9,354 nt of DNA from RGZA01 sp964568585 (GCA_964568585.1 CAZMQI010000054.1:1-9354), one strand, 5' to 3'. Counted from the first letter of the stretch, positions 1 through 6,341 are shown. Numbers and translations are program-made. The notes: generated from the sequence alone by a model not told the origin.

Positions 1-365
1 GGCGCAGCCGCCGCGGATGCTTTGCTTTGTGGCAGGCAGCTTGGTTCGACAAAGGGCGCATCGTGATGTGCGCCATTGCCGTTTGATTTGCCATTCTTCC
101 CATTGTTTTTTTGGGGGGCTTCGTCGTCGCCATCCATCTGTGCGATGGGCGTGTTGACGCGTACGCCCTCTGTTCCTTCCGGAATAAGGATTTTCATCAG
201 CTTGCCTTCATCGACGGCTTCCACTTCCATCGTGGCTTTGTCCGTTTCGATTTCGGCAAGTACCATACCGGCTTTAATATCATCGCCTTCTTTTTTCAGC
301 CAACGTGACAGTTTCCCTTCCGTCATCGTAGGCGATAGGGCGGGCATTAGAATTTCAATCGACAT
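1..365 (-). CDS. pdhB: Pyruvate dehydrogenase E1 beta with N-terminal lipoyl domain (partial)
   Basis: The first 121 codons are present; the rest lies beyond the left edge. Residues 1-80 are a biotinyl/lipoyl domain: MSIEILMPALSPTMTEG at the start and EIETDKATMEVEA around residues 38-50, with K43 the lysine expected to carry lipoate. After it comes a flexible linker (about 80-121) rich in Asn, Lys, Gly and His, then Ala. In many alphaproteobacteria E1 beta carries such a lipoyl domain and its gene directly follows pdhA, as here. Its partner PdhA and this subunit would decarboxylate pyruvate and acetylate the lipoyl group. The ATG is preceded by AAGGA with six bases between, and lies 19 bp after the pdhA stop, so the two are surely co-transcribed. 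The E1 beta catalytic domain is not in view, so an E2 (pdhC/aceF) gene with the same lipoyl start cannot be excluded. The lipoyl domain call is near certain; the subunit call rests on gene order. Confidence 0.78.
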   Translation of the reverse strand, partial: MSIEILMPALSPTMTEGKLSRWLKKEGDDIKAGMVLAEIETDKATMEVEAVDEGKLMKILIPEGTEGVRVNTPIAQMDGDDEAPQKNNGKNGKSNGNGAHHDAPFVEPSCLPQSKASAAAA

Positions 366-384
366 ATTACGTCCTTATTAAATA

Positions 385-1425
385 TCACGCATCCACAAGC
401 ACATCAGTCCAAAGCTCGGACGGATCCGGCTCTGGTGATGTTTGGGCGAATTCAGCGGCTTCGTTCACCAGCTGTTTCACCTCTTTTTCAATTGCTTTAA
501 AATCATCGTCGCTGGCAATCTTCTTATCTGTCAAAAGCGCTTTGAGCGTTTCGATGGGATCATGCTGCGAGCGCATTTTTTCAACTTCTTCCTTGTCGCG
601 GTATTTGGCGGGGTCCGACATCGAATGCCCGCGATAGCGGTAAGTCATCATTTCTAGAATAATCGGGCCTTGGCCGGAACGCGCATGTTCTAATGCTTCA
701 ACGGCGGCTTTACGTACTGCCAACACATCCATCCCGTCGATTTGACGGCCAGGAATGCCATAACCTTCACCGCGTTTATAAAGCTCACCCGCAGCGCCGC
801 GTGCTTGCGATGTACCCATCGAGTAGCGGTTATTTTCAATCACATACACAACCGGTAATTTCCACAACGCCGCCATGTTGAAGCTTTCATAAACCTGACC
901 TTGGTTTACCGCGCCATCGCCGAAATAGACGATGTTCACGCCGCCATCACCTTTATATTTGTGGCCGAATGCGAGGCCCGTTCCAATCGGAACCTGCGCG
1001 CCAACAATACCGTGGCCGCCATAGAATTTCTTTTCCGCGCTGAACATATGCATGGAACCGCCCTTACCGCGCGAGTAACCGCCGATGCGTCCCGTTAATT
1101 CAGCCAGCACGCCTTTGGGTTCCATATCGCAAGCAAGCATATGCCCGTGATCGCGGTAGGATGTGATGACGGTATCCTGCTTTTGTTGAACGGATTGAAT
1201 GCCGACCACAACTGCTTCCTGTCCGATATATAAATGGCAGAAACCGCCGATAAGGCCCATGCCGTACAATTGGCCGGACTTTTCTTCAAATCTGCGGATC
1301 AACAACATGTCGCGGTACATCTTCTTCAATTCAGAAGGTGTGGGTTCTGCGGTGTTGGTGGTGGTAGCTTTGTTGTGGCCTGTAGCAGTGCCGCTTGGAA
1401 GAGTGGTGGGCTTACTTGAAGCCAT
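385..1425 (-). CDS. pdhA: Pyruvate dehydrogenase E1 component, alpha subunit
   Basis: This 346-residue protein is the thiamine-diphosphate-binding alpha half of heterotetrameric E1, which decarboxylates pyruvate and feeds acetyl groups to E2 in the cytoplasmic PDH complex. The ThDP motif starts with GDGAVNQG (169-176) and ends with the NN pair at 198-199, a spacing typical of the family. Other E1 alpha landmarks are RRFEEK (44-49), the SYRDHGH segment (89-95), GGSMHMF (122-128) and YRYRGHSMSDP (262-272), the last matching the active-site phosphorylation-loop region of mitochondrial E1 alpha. Length is normal; the first ~30 residues are a Thr/Ser-rich, probably disordered extension. The ATG has AGGAG eight bases upstream. 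It heads a pdhA-pdhB unit. Upstream lies an AT-rich intergenic region rather than the ftsB gene that usually sits there in this class. Branched-chain or acetoin dehydrogenase E1 alpha is a less likely alternative. Confidence 0.95.
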   Translation of the reverse strand: MASSKPTTLPSGTATGHNKATTTNTAEPTPSELKKMYRDMLLIRRFEEKSGQLYGMGLIGGFCHLYIGQEAVVVGIQSVQQKQDTVITSYRDHGHMLACDMEPKGVLAELTGRIGGYSRGKGGSMHMFSAEKKFYGGHGIVGAQVPIGTGLAFGHKYKGDGGVNIVYFGDGAVNQGQVYESFNMAALWKLPVVYVIENNRYSMGTSQARGAAGELYKRGEGYGIPGRQIDGMDVLAVRKAAVEALEHARSGQGPIILEMMTYRYRGHSMSDPAKYRDKEEVEKMRSQHDPIETLKALLTDKKIASDDDFKAIEKEVKQLVNEAAEFAQTSPEPDPSELWTDVLVDA

Positions 1426-1771
1426 GCCGGAAACTCCTGAATTGTGGATACCGATTCAACTGGTAGAGCGTATTAGCCGTTCAATTAGCGCGTTTGAGTT
1501 GTGTTTTCAAGCAAATCACGTTCAGCAATATATAACAGTTTGGCTAACAAAATCATAAGCTTAAAAGCAAATCATCCTATGTTGGGGATAAGTAGACGTG
1601 CGCTGCAACAACAGATTTGAGGAAATAGCGTGCATATTTTTGAAATATGGCGATGACGCATTTTTTATTTTTACAAATGAGTAACCTAACTGATTAGCTT
1701 AATTGATTATTTTGGCGTGCTTTACGAAAGTAATAAAAGCCCTTTTCTGGTCTCATTCAAATGTGCAATTT
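1426..1771. other. AT-rich intergenic region between divergent pdhA and receiver gene
   Basis: About 346 bp without a convincing gene. It must contain the promoters of pdhA (leftward) and of the receiver gene (rightward). For pdhA a weak candidate is TTGAAA (minus strand, 1510-1505), 17 bp, then TAATTG (1487-1482); the -10 is poor. For the rightward gene no box pair stands out. A hairpin followed by a T-rich run lies at 1628-1672 and is listed separately. A GANTC site, the CcrM methylation sequence in this class, occurs at 1453-1457. Plus-strand open frames reaching into this region are mostly antisense to pdhA and lack support. Confidence 0.5.
1628..1672 (+). terminator. Hairpin plus T-rich tail, terminator-like, in intergenic DNA
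   Basis: A perfect 7-bp stem, CATATTT (1633-1639) with AAATATG (1643-1649) around a 3-base loop, is enclosed by GCGT (1628-1631) and ACGC (1656-1659), followed on the plus strand by ATTTTTTATTTTTA. The T-tail gives it a plus-strand polarity, yet no plus-strand gene ends here. The stem is A+T-rich and the outer pairs need an asymmetric bulge, so termination strength is doubtful. It may equally be an operator for the downstream receiver gene. Confidence 0.3.
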
Positions 1772-1777
1772 ATGCCT

Positions 1778-2263
1778 ATGAATATTGATCAACAATATAT
1801 TTTAGTCGTTGAAGACGAGTGGCTTTTAAAAGCGCTGTACGAAGACGTGCTTGAAGATGTTGGCTTTAAACATGATAAGCCACCCTTTGATTATGAATTA
1901 GATGGCTGGGTCGTACATTTTGCTGCAACAAAAGAACAGGCATCTGACCTGATTAAACGTTTCGCGTATGAGTCTGTTTTTTTAGACCATAATCTTGGTG
2001 GCGGAAAAACCAGTGAAGCTTTGGTTCCACAAATCTTCCGCGCGTCCCCAGATTGTGAAATATTTTTAACAAGCTCAGACCCACTCAAACAACGTGCGGC
2101 CGTTGTCGCAGAATTATCAAAAGACAATATGGCCACGCATAGCGCGGATCTCAAAGAGCATAGAAAAAGTGATATTCTGGGATTGACGAATTATCTGAAT
2201 TCAAAGATACGTCCAACTGACCGCATGCACGGTGTAGGGCAATCGCCTTCACCAAAAAATTAA
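1778..2263 (+). CDS. Stand-alone response-regulator receiver (REC) domain protein, atypical
   Basis: A protein of about 161 residues resembling a CheY-like receiver with no output domain. Strand 1 reads YILVVEDEW (7-15), giving the acidic pair E12/D13; ESVFLDHNLGG (65-75) supplies the likely phospho-acceptor D70 with the usual NL after it; EIFLTSSD (94-101) supplies T98/S99 where receivers have the conserved Ser/Thr. The beta-5 lysine is not clear: K126 in ADLKEH is a candidate, without the usual following proline. There is a longer than normal stretch (about 30-45) between helix 1 and strand 2. I chose the ATG at 1778; 1772 is also an in-frame ATG, and the frame opens further to a TTG at 1703, but nothing upstream looks like receiver sequence. 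None has a clear Shine-Dalgarno. It runs against all neighbours, converging on ftsB with a 20-bp gap and diverging from pdhA. No cognate kinase is in view. Confidence 0.7.
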   Translation: MNIDQQYILVVEDEWLLKALYEDVLEDVGFKHDKPPFDYELDGWVVHFAATKEQASDLIKRFAYESVFLDHNLGGGKTSEALVPQIFRASPDCEIFLTSSDPLKQRAAVVAELSKDNMATHSADLKEHRKSDILGLTNYLNSKIRPTDRMHGVGQSPSPKN

Positions 2264-2283
2264 GCGGATTGTTTTTTATCCCG

Positions 2284-2607
2284 TTATTTTTTATCTGGGT
2301 ACAAAACGATGTAATCGTTTGGTTTGCTATAACCCAGTGTCGCGCGCGCGCGTTCATCCAGCATATCTAAATCAAGACCATCAGGACGCAGTAATTTTGT
2401 ACGTGCTTCAAGCCGTTGACGCTCGGTCTGGATTTTTTTTAAATCGGATTTTGCATCACTGATTTGATATTCAATCTGGGAGAGGGTGATGAATCCTTTT
2501 TCACCCATGATGCCATGGCAGATGAAGTACGCGACAATCCCAACGCAAATCGTCACTACGAAGTAGTGTTTGATTTTATCGCCAGTGATGGGCATGTGGA
2601 ACGCCAT
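2284..2607 (-). CDS. ftsB: Septum formation initiator protein, FtsB/DivIC family
   Basis: A 107-residue bitopic membrane protein. Residues 1-13 are cytoplasmic, 14-33 form one hydrophobic segment (HYFVVTICVGIVAYFICHGI), 40-72 form a heptad-rich coiled coil, and 73-104 the periplasmic tail with LRPDG and DMLDERARATLGY, a pattern typical of this family. FtsB/DivIC works with FtsL and FtsQ in the divisome to activate septal peptidoglycan synthesis. Its place directly downstream of eno on the same strand is the familiar alphaproteobacterial arrangement, although here 118 bp separate them. The start is uncertain: ATGs at 2607 and 2595 both lack a clear Shine-Dalgarno; I kept the longer one. A weak promoter guess upstream is TTGATT followed after about 17 bp by CTTAAT. 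The gene that normally follows, pdhA, is displaced by the oppositely oriented receiver gene. Confidence 0.88.
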   Translation of the reverse strand: MAFHMPITGDKIKHYFVVTICVGIVAYFICHGIMGEKGFITLSQIEYQISDAKSDLKKIQTERQRLEARTKLLRPDGLDLDMLDERARATLGYSKPNDYIVLYPDKK

Positions 2608-2725
2608 GTTGGGAACCGTTTTGGAATACCGCAGGAAGTTTAGCTAAATCGAATTAAGACCTGAGAATACAGCAGAATCAAACTCTATGAATACGCTAAA
2701 AATCATAAATATTTGATTAAAAGCA

Positions 2726-4003
2726 TTACCTCAACACCGCATCCCGTCCGGCAAACCGGGCCGCACCGCCAAGCTGTTCTTCGATGCGAAGCAGCTGGTT
2801 GTACTTAGCCAATCTGTCGGAGCGGGAGAGGGAGCCCGTTTTAATCTGACCGCAATTGGTGGCAACGGCCAAATCAGCAATCGTTGAATCCTCAGTCTCG
2901 CCGGAACGGTGCGACATCACCGCGCGGTACGATGCCTTATGGGCAATATCCACTGCTTGCAGGGTTTCGGTCAGTGTGCCGATCTGGTTTACCTTGACCA
3001 GAATGGCGTTGGCCAAACCATTGGAGATACCATCAGATAAACGCGCTGGGTTGGTCACGAACAAATCATCGCCCACCAGCTGAACTTTGCTGCCCAAACG
3101 TTGGGTCAACAATGCCCAACCATCCATATCATCTTCGGCCATGCCGTCTTCAATGGATACAATGGGGTACTTGCCAACCAAGGTTTCGTAATAGCTGACC
3201 ATTTCGGCGGCTTTTAGTTTTTTTCCTTCGCCTTCAAGGTGATAGACACCGTCCTTAAAGAACTCGGTCGATGCGGCATCAAGGGCCAGCATTACGTCAT
3301 CCCCGGGTTTATAACCCGCAGCTTCAATTGCCTTCATGATGAAGGTTAAGGCTTCATCGGCTGAAGCAAGGTTTGGCGCAAAGCCGCCTTCATCGCCCAC
3401 ATTGGTGTTTTGCTTGCCGTCTTTCAAAAGCTTCTTCAAGGCATGGAAGATTTCCGCGCCCATACGAAGGCTGTCGGCAAAGCAATCCGCGCCAACTGGC
3501 ATGATCATGAATTCTTGAATATCAATCGGGTTATCGGCATGCGCGCCGCCATTGATGATGTTCATCATTGGCACTGGTAATACGCTGGCCAATGCGCCGC
3601 CAACATAGCGGTACAGGGGCAGGTTTGAATGCTGCGCTGCTGCTTTGGCTGCGGCAAGGCTAACGCCCAAAATCGAATTCGCGCCAAGGCGTGATTTGTT
3701 GGGCGTCCCATCCAGATTAATCATAGTGCTATCCAGCGCCACTTGGTCGGTTGCGCTCATGCCGCACACTGCATCGCGAATTTCGCTGTTCACATATTCC
3801 ACAGCTTTCAGCGTACCCTTGCCAAGATAACGCTTCTTGTCGCCATCGCGAAGTTCAACCGCTTCATGTGCGCCAGTCGATGCGCCAGATGGAACGGCAG
3901 CACGACCCATCGCGCCGCACTCCAAGGTTACATCAACTTCAAGGGTAGGATTACCGCGGCTATCAAGGATTTCGCGGGCATGAATATCAATAATGTCTGA
4001 CAT
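2726..4003 (-). CDS. eno: Enolase (phosphopyruvate hydratase)
   Basis: A full-length, 425-residue enolase converting 2-phosphoglycerate to phosphoenolpyruvate in glycolysis. Catalytic and metal residues are all visible: H155 in GGAHADNP; the general acid E205 in GDEGGFAP (203-210); Mg2+ ligands D242 (LALDAA), E285 (SIEDG) and D312 (GDDLF); the catalytic base K337 in ILVKVNQIG; the substrate-binding SHRSGETED (364-372); and K388 in GQIKTG. The N-terminal capping domain starts with DIHAREILDSRGNPTLEVDV, and the mobile loop SGASTGAHEA (39-48) is intact. No Shine-Dalgarno is evident before the ATG, which follows a GC-rich leader with an imperfect hairpin. After the stop, a weak A+T-rich dyad (AATCA at 2701-2705, TGATT at 2714-2718) is not a convincing terminator. 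Upstream is a cold-shock-domain gene on the same strand, downstream is ftsB. Confidence 0.98.
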   Translation of the reverse strand: MSDIIDIHAREILDSRGNPTLEVDVTLECGAMGRAAVPSGASTGAHEAVELRDGDKKRYLGKGTLKAVEYVNSEIRDAVCGMSATDQVALDSTMINLDGTPNKSRLGANSILGVSLAAAKAAAQHSNLPLYRYVGGALASVLPVPMMNIINGGAHADNPIDIQEFMIMPVGADCFADSLRMGAEIFHALKKLLKDGKQNTNVGDEGGFAPNLASADEALTFIMKAIEAAGYKPGDDVMLALDAASTEFFKDGVYHLEGEGKKLKAAEMVSYYETLVGKYPIVSIEDGMAEDDMDGWALLTQRLGSKVQLVGDDLFVTNPARLSDGISNGLANAILVKVNQIGTLTETLQAVDIAHKASYRAVMSHRSGETEDSTIADLAVATNCGQIKTGSLSRSDRLAKYNQLLRIEEQLGGAARFAGRDAVLR

Positions 4004-4016
4004 GTGGGGCTGCGCT

Positions 4017-4052
4017 GGCTATGAGGGTTGATATGAAGCCCGAAACATAGCC
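4017..4052 (-). other. Imperfect hairpin in the leader upstream of enolase
   Basis: GGCTATG (4017-4023) and CATAGCC (4046-4052) form a perfect 7-bp inverted repeat, and the 22-base loop itself contains a short GGG/CCC pairing (4025-4027 with 4039-4041). It lies 14-49 bases before the eno start codon and after the cold-shock gene stop. There is no U-tract on either strand, so it is not an ordinary intrinsic terminator. A structured leader or processing site is possible; function is unknown. Confidence 0.3.
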
Positions 4053-4086
4053 GCCAGTTTATCCCATTACAACAGTCTTAATCAGG

Positions 4087-5028
4087 CTATCGCTGACCTT
4101 CATTGCCTGTGGGTTTACTGCCGCCCGGCGTTCTGGCTTGAGCGGGGCGCGTTGCTGCGCCTTGCGGATAGTTTTTGGGCAACAGCATCACTTCGCCATG
4201 CTTAATCCATACGCGCATTTCCAACCGTTCGCCGGCTTCTAATGGATTTTCTGCATCAATCCGGTATTCCGGATAGCTGGCAAATATCGCCGCATCGCCT
4301 TTTAAATCAACGGGGATGTTAAACTGCAAATAAGGTGCGGGCAGTACGAAACGTAGCCCGTCTTGGAATTCACGGACTTCCATATTCAATAAATAAATTT
4401 CTTCATTCGGAATATTATTCGGGATGCTGGCTTTGCCATTGATGGTATGTACCGCCGATGTAATCCATGAACCTTCACGACCTTTGCGTAGATTTGGGAT
4501 GCGATCAAACGTCACGCGGTCACCGGTTGTGATTACGCGGTCACCCAAAACAGAAAAATGTACCATTACATCCTTACCGCCATCATCAGGCTTGATGAAG
4601 CCATAGCCTCTTACATCGTCAAACCACTTCACATGGCCTGGAATATTTATGTGCTGTACGTCTGTTGGAGTTTCTGCCTTAGCACGTTGCGGCTGGTCGC
4701 CAGCTGTCTGTGCTGCAACTTCGGGTGCTGCGCCTTGCCAGTTTCTTCTAACTTCGTAATTTATTTGATCATCCAGTTGGATGCTGGTGACACGCAGAAC
4801 GCCATCGGGCATCGGCCCTACGGTGTATTTCACGCGCAACCCATTTAATAACATCACATCACTTGGAATAGGAAAGCCTTGTCTTTCCAGCATCGGCATA
4901 TTGAAATATGCATCAGCAATCGGTGCACCATGCGCTTCTACAAAACCAAAGCCGCTACCTTTGTCGCCATCACCTTTTCCAAAATTGACAATTATGCCGT
5001 TATAAACTTTTTCGGGTTTGTCAGCCAT
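4087..5028 (-). CDS. Multi-domain cold-shock-domain (CSD) nucleic-acid-binding protein
   Basis: A 313-residue protein, far longer than a single Csp of ~70 residues. The clearest unit is a CSD at about 130-197: GHVKWFDDVRGYGFIKPDDG holds the WF strand and RNP1 (GYGFI, 141-145), and VMVHFS (154-159) is RNP2. An N-terminal region (8-86) looks like a diverged CSD: GIIVNFGKGDG, SGFGFVEA (25-32) in the RNP1 position and DAYFNMPML (39-47) where RNP2 would be, with the Phe/His pattern partly lost. A linker rich in Ala/Gln/Glu (97-124) joins them. Residues ~209-286 form a beta-rich C-terminal segment I do not recognise, then a basic disordered tail. Such proteins usually bind single-stranded RNA/DNA; the target is unknown. 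The ATG has AGGA seven bases upstream. It sits between a CDF transporter gene and eno, same strand, with gaps of 109 and 83 bp. Confidence 0.85.
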   Translation of the reverse strand: MADKPEKVYNGIIVNFGKGDGDKGSGFGFVEAHGAPIADAYFNMPMLERQGFPIPSDVMLLNGLRVKYTVGPMPDGVLRVTSIQLDDQINYEVRRNWQGAAPEVAAQTAGDQPQRAKAETPTDVQHINIPGHVKWFDDVRGYGFIKPDDGGKDVMVHFSVLGDRVITTGDRVTFDRIPNLRKGREGSWITSAVHTINGKASIPNNIPNEEIYLLNMEVREFQDGLRFVLPAPYLQFNIPVDLKGDAAIFASYPEYRIDAENPLEAGERLEMRVWIKHGEVMLLPKNYPQGAATRPAQARTPGGSKPTGNEGQR

Positions 5029-5110
5029 GGTGGTATCCTAAAAAATGCATAAAAAATCTGGCGCAATTGCCAAGCCATACGTCTTTTTTAGTAGGTTTTA
5101 GCGAAAGTAA

Positions 5111-5127
5111 TAACGTTTAAAACGTTA
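5111..5127. promoter_or_regulatory. 17-bp near-perfect palindrome upstream of the CSD gene
   Basis: TAACGTTT-A-AAACGTTA, two 8-base arms around one central base, lies 83-99 bp upstream of the CSD start codon and 11 bp past the CDF stop. Its symmetry suits a dimeric regulator. It is not followed by a T-run, so a terminator role for the CDF gene is unlikely. The binding protein is unknown. Confidence 0.35.
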
Positions 5128-5137
5128 ATTTATAGGC

Positions 5138-6148
5138 CTAAAGTGCGAAACATGGGCCTTTTTCGATCTGGATAGTCACATGTTCCAGATTGAATCTATC
5201 CAACAGCAATTTTTGGATATTGCATAAAATGGTGTGGTAGTCGCCCATATCGTCAATCACCACATCAAGCGTAGCAATCGGCTGGTTCTCTGTCAGGCTC
5301 CACACATGGATGTGATGCACATCTTTTACGCCTTTAATATTATCAAGTATGGCTGCCTTGATTTTATCAGGCAGGCTGTTATCCGGTGAACCTTCGATAA
5401 GAATATGAACCGTTTGTTTGCCAAGCTTCCACGCATAGCCCAAAATCAACAAGCTGACTACAATCGACAGGATAGGATCGGCAAGCTTCCAGTCATAGAA
5501 TATGATTAGCAGCGCCGCGATGACCGCAACGGCAGAGCCCAACATATCACTAATCACATGGATAAGAGCGCCTTGCACATTCAAGTCATGTGAATGACCT
5601 TTTTTATGGCTATGCGCGTGGTCATGCGCGTGGTCATGCGCGTGGTTATGCGTGTGGTTATGGCTGTGACCTTCATGGCTGTGTCCATGCTCCACTAAAT
5701 CGGCTTTTGCGGAGCCATGACTGTTTAGTACAAACACGCTGACAATGTTGGTTACAAGGCCAATCACAGCGACAATAAGCATCAACTGCCCATCGATGTG
5801 TTCGCGTGGTTTAAAAATGCGGTCAATCGCTTCGCTGATGATAATGGCCGAGAGGAAGAACAGCAAAACGGCATTGGTATATGCTGCAAGAATTTTTAGA
5901 CGCTGATAGCCATAGGTGCGTTGTTCATCGGGTGCCTTGCGTCCAAGACGCATCGCCAGCCATGATAATAAAAGCGCGGCAACATCTGTAAACATATGTC
6001 CCGCATCGGCGAGCAGGGCAAGCGAGCCAGAAAAATATCCGCCCAGAACTTCGACAAACATAATTAGCGCGGTCAGACACAGAACGAAGAAAAGCTTTTT
6101 TTCTTGAGCTTGGGGAACGACATTATGCTGTGGGCCGTCATTCGGCAT
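5138..6148 (-). CDS. Cation diffusion facilitator, zinc-type metal exporter (CzcD/ZitB-like)
   Basis: A 336-residue inner-membrane metal/proton antiporter. Six hydrophobic segments are visible (about 18-38, 42-66, 86-106, 120-141, 191-217, 221-240). The four-residue metal site of the CDF transport domain is present as H51xxxD55 in DAGHMFTD (TM2) and H197xxxD201 in HVISD (TM5); the HD-HD pattern is typical of zinc exporters of the CzcD/ZitB/ZnT group. Between TM4 and TM5 lies a very His-rich cytoplasmic loop (154-187, alternating HxH), expected to bind or sense Zn2+. The C-terminal ~80 residues form the cytoplasmic CDF domain with DVHHIHVWSL (276-285). It probably removes Zn2+ (or Co2+/Cd2+) from the cytoplasm. 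No clear Shine-Dalgarno precedes the ATG, and no other start fits better. It begins 41 bp after a tRNA-Cys gene on the same strand with no terminator visible, and no metalloregulator gene is adjacent. Confidence 0.93.
   Translation of the reverse strand: MPNDGPQHNVVPQAQEKKLFFVLCLTALIMFVEVLGGYFSGSLALLADAGHMFTDVAALLLSWLAMRLGRKAPDEQRTYGYQRLKILAAYTNAVLLFFLSAIIISEAIDRIFKPREHIDGQLMLIVAVIGLVTNIVSVFVLNSHGSAKADLVEHGHSHEGHSHNHTHNHAHDHAHDHAHSHKKGHSHDLNVQGALIHVISDMLGSAVAVIAALLIIFYDWKLADPILSIVVSLLILGYAWKLGKQTVHILIEGSPDNSLPDKIKAAILDNIKGVKDVHHIHVWSLTENQPIATLDVVIDDMGDYHTILCNIQKLLLDRFNLEHVTIQIEKGPCFAL
5612..5659 (-). repeat. 12-bp tandem repeat encoding the His-rich loop
   Basis: Four consecutive 12-bp units (plus-strand form ATGCGCGTGGTC, the last two with one or two changes) encode repeated four-residue His/Ala/Asp units, such as AHDH, in the CDF transporter. 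The period is a multiple of three, so unit gain or loss keeps the frame. It is coding microsatellite-like DNA, not a CRISPR array: there are no spacers. Confidence 0.85.
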
Positions 6149-6189
6149 GAAGCAGAAAAGAATCCGTTAGAGGAAAAGCCATAAGAAAT

Positions 6190-6263
6190 TGGAGGCACGA
6201 TCCGGAATCGAACCGGAATACGGGGATTTGCAGTCCCCTACATAACCATTCTGCCATCGCGCC
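6190..6263 (-). tRNA. tRNA-Cys (anticodon GCA)
   Basis: A complete 74-base tRNA with encoded CCA. The acceptor stem GGCGCGA/TCGTGCC pairs over 7 bp with one G-U; the D-arm is GCA/TGT around GAATGGTTA; the anticodon stem GGGGA/TCCCC encloses CTGCAAA, giving anticodon GCA; the T-arm TCCGG/CCGGA encloses TTCGATT. The discriminator base is U, the known cysteine identity element. It has its own upstream promoter (6285-6314) and is followed 41 bp on by the CDF transporter gene. Confidence 0.97.
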
Positions 6264-6284
6264 AATTGGTAGTTCTGTTGCGAG

Positions 6285-6314
6285 AACATAGTGAAAAAGG
6301 AGGGGTGGGGTCAA
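6285..6314 (-). promoter_or_regulatory. Sigma-70-like promoter for tRNA-Cys
   Basis: On the minus strand TTGACC (6314-6309, five of six to consensus), 18 bp, then TATGTT (6290-6285, four of six). A start near 6278 would give a ~15-base 5' leader before the mature tRNA end at 6263, which is normal. It probably also drives the downstream CDF gene, since no terminator lies between. Confidence 0.55.
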
Positions 6315-6341
6315 GTGTGCATAATTAAATCATAATGGAGC

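Noticed and set aside
1..365. Calling the partial gene dihydrolipoamide acetyltransferase (E2)
   Set aside because: The lipoyl domain alone fits both, but direct position behind pdhA favours lipoyl-bearing E1 beta in this class; kept only as an alternative.
1199..1558. Plus-strand open frame of 119 codons overlapping the pdhA 5' end
   Set aside because: Mostly antisense to the conserved pdhA coding sequence; the product has no recognisable motif.
1703..1777. Upstream extension of the receiver gene from a TTG codon
   Set aside because: The added 25 residues have no receiver homology, TTG is a rare start and no Shine-Dalgarno precedes it; ATG 1772/1778 places strand 1 at the normal position.
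2341..2350. Alternating CG run that might form Z-DNA
   Set aside because: It is only ten bases and is explained by the Glu-Arg-Ala-Arg-Ala codons of ftsB.
2701..2718. Short dyad after enolase as a terminator
   Set aside because: Only five A+T-rich base pairs with an eight-base loop; not distinguishable from chance in this A+T-rich gap.
5612..5659. Possible CRISPR-like short repeats
   Set aside because: Units are contiguous 12-mers with no spacers, inside a coding region, and encode the His-rich loop.
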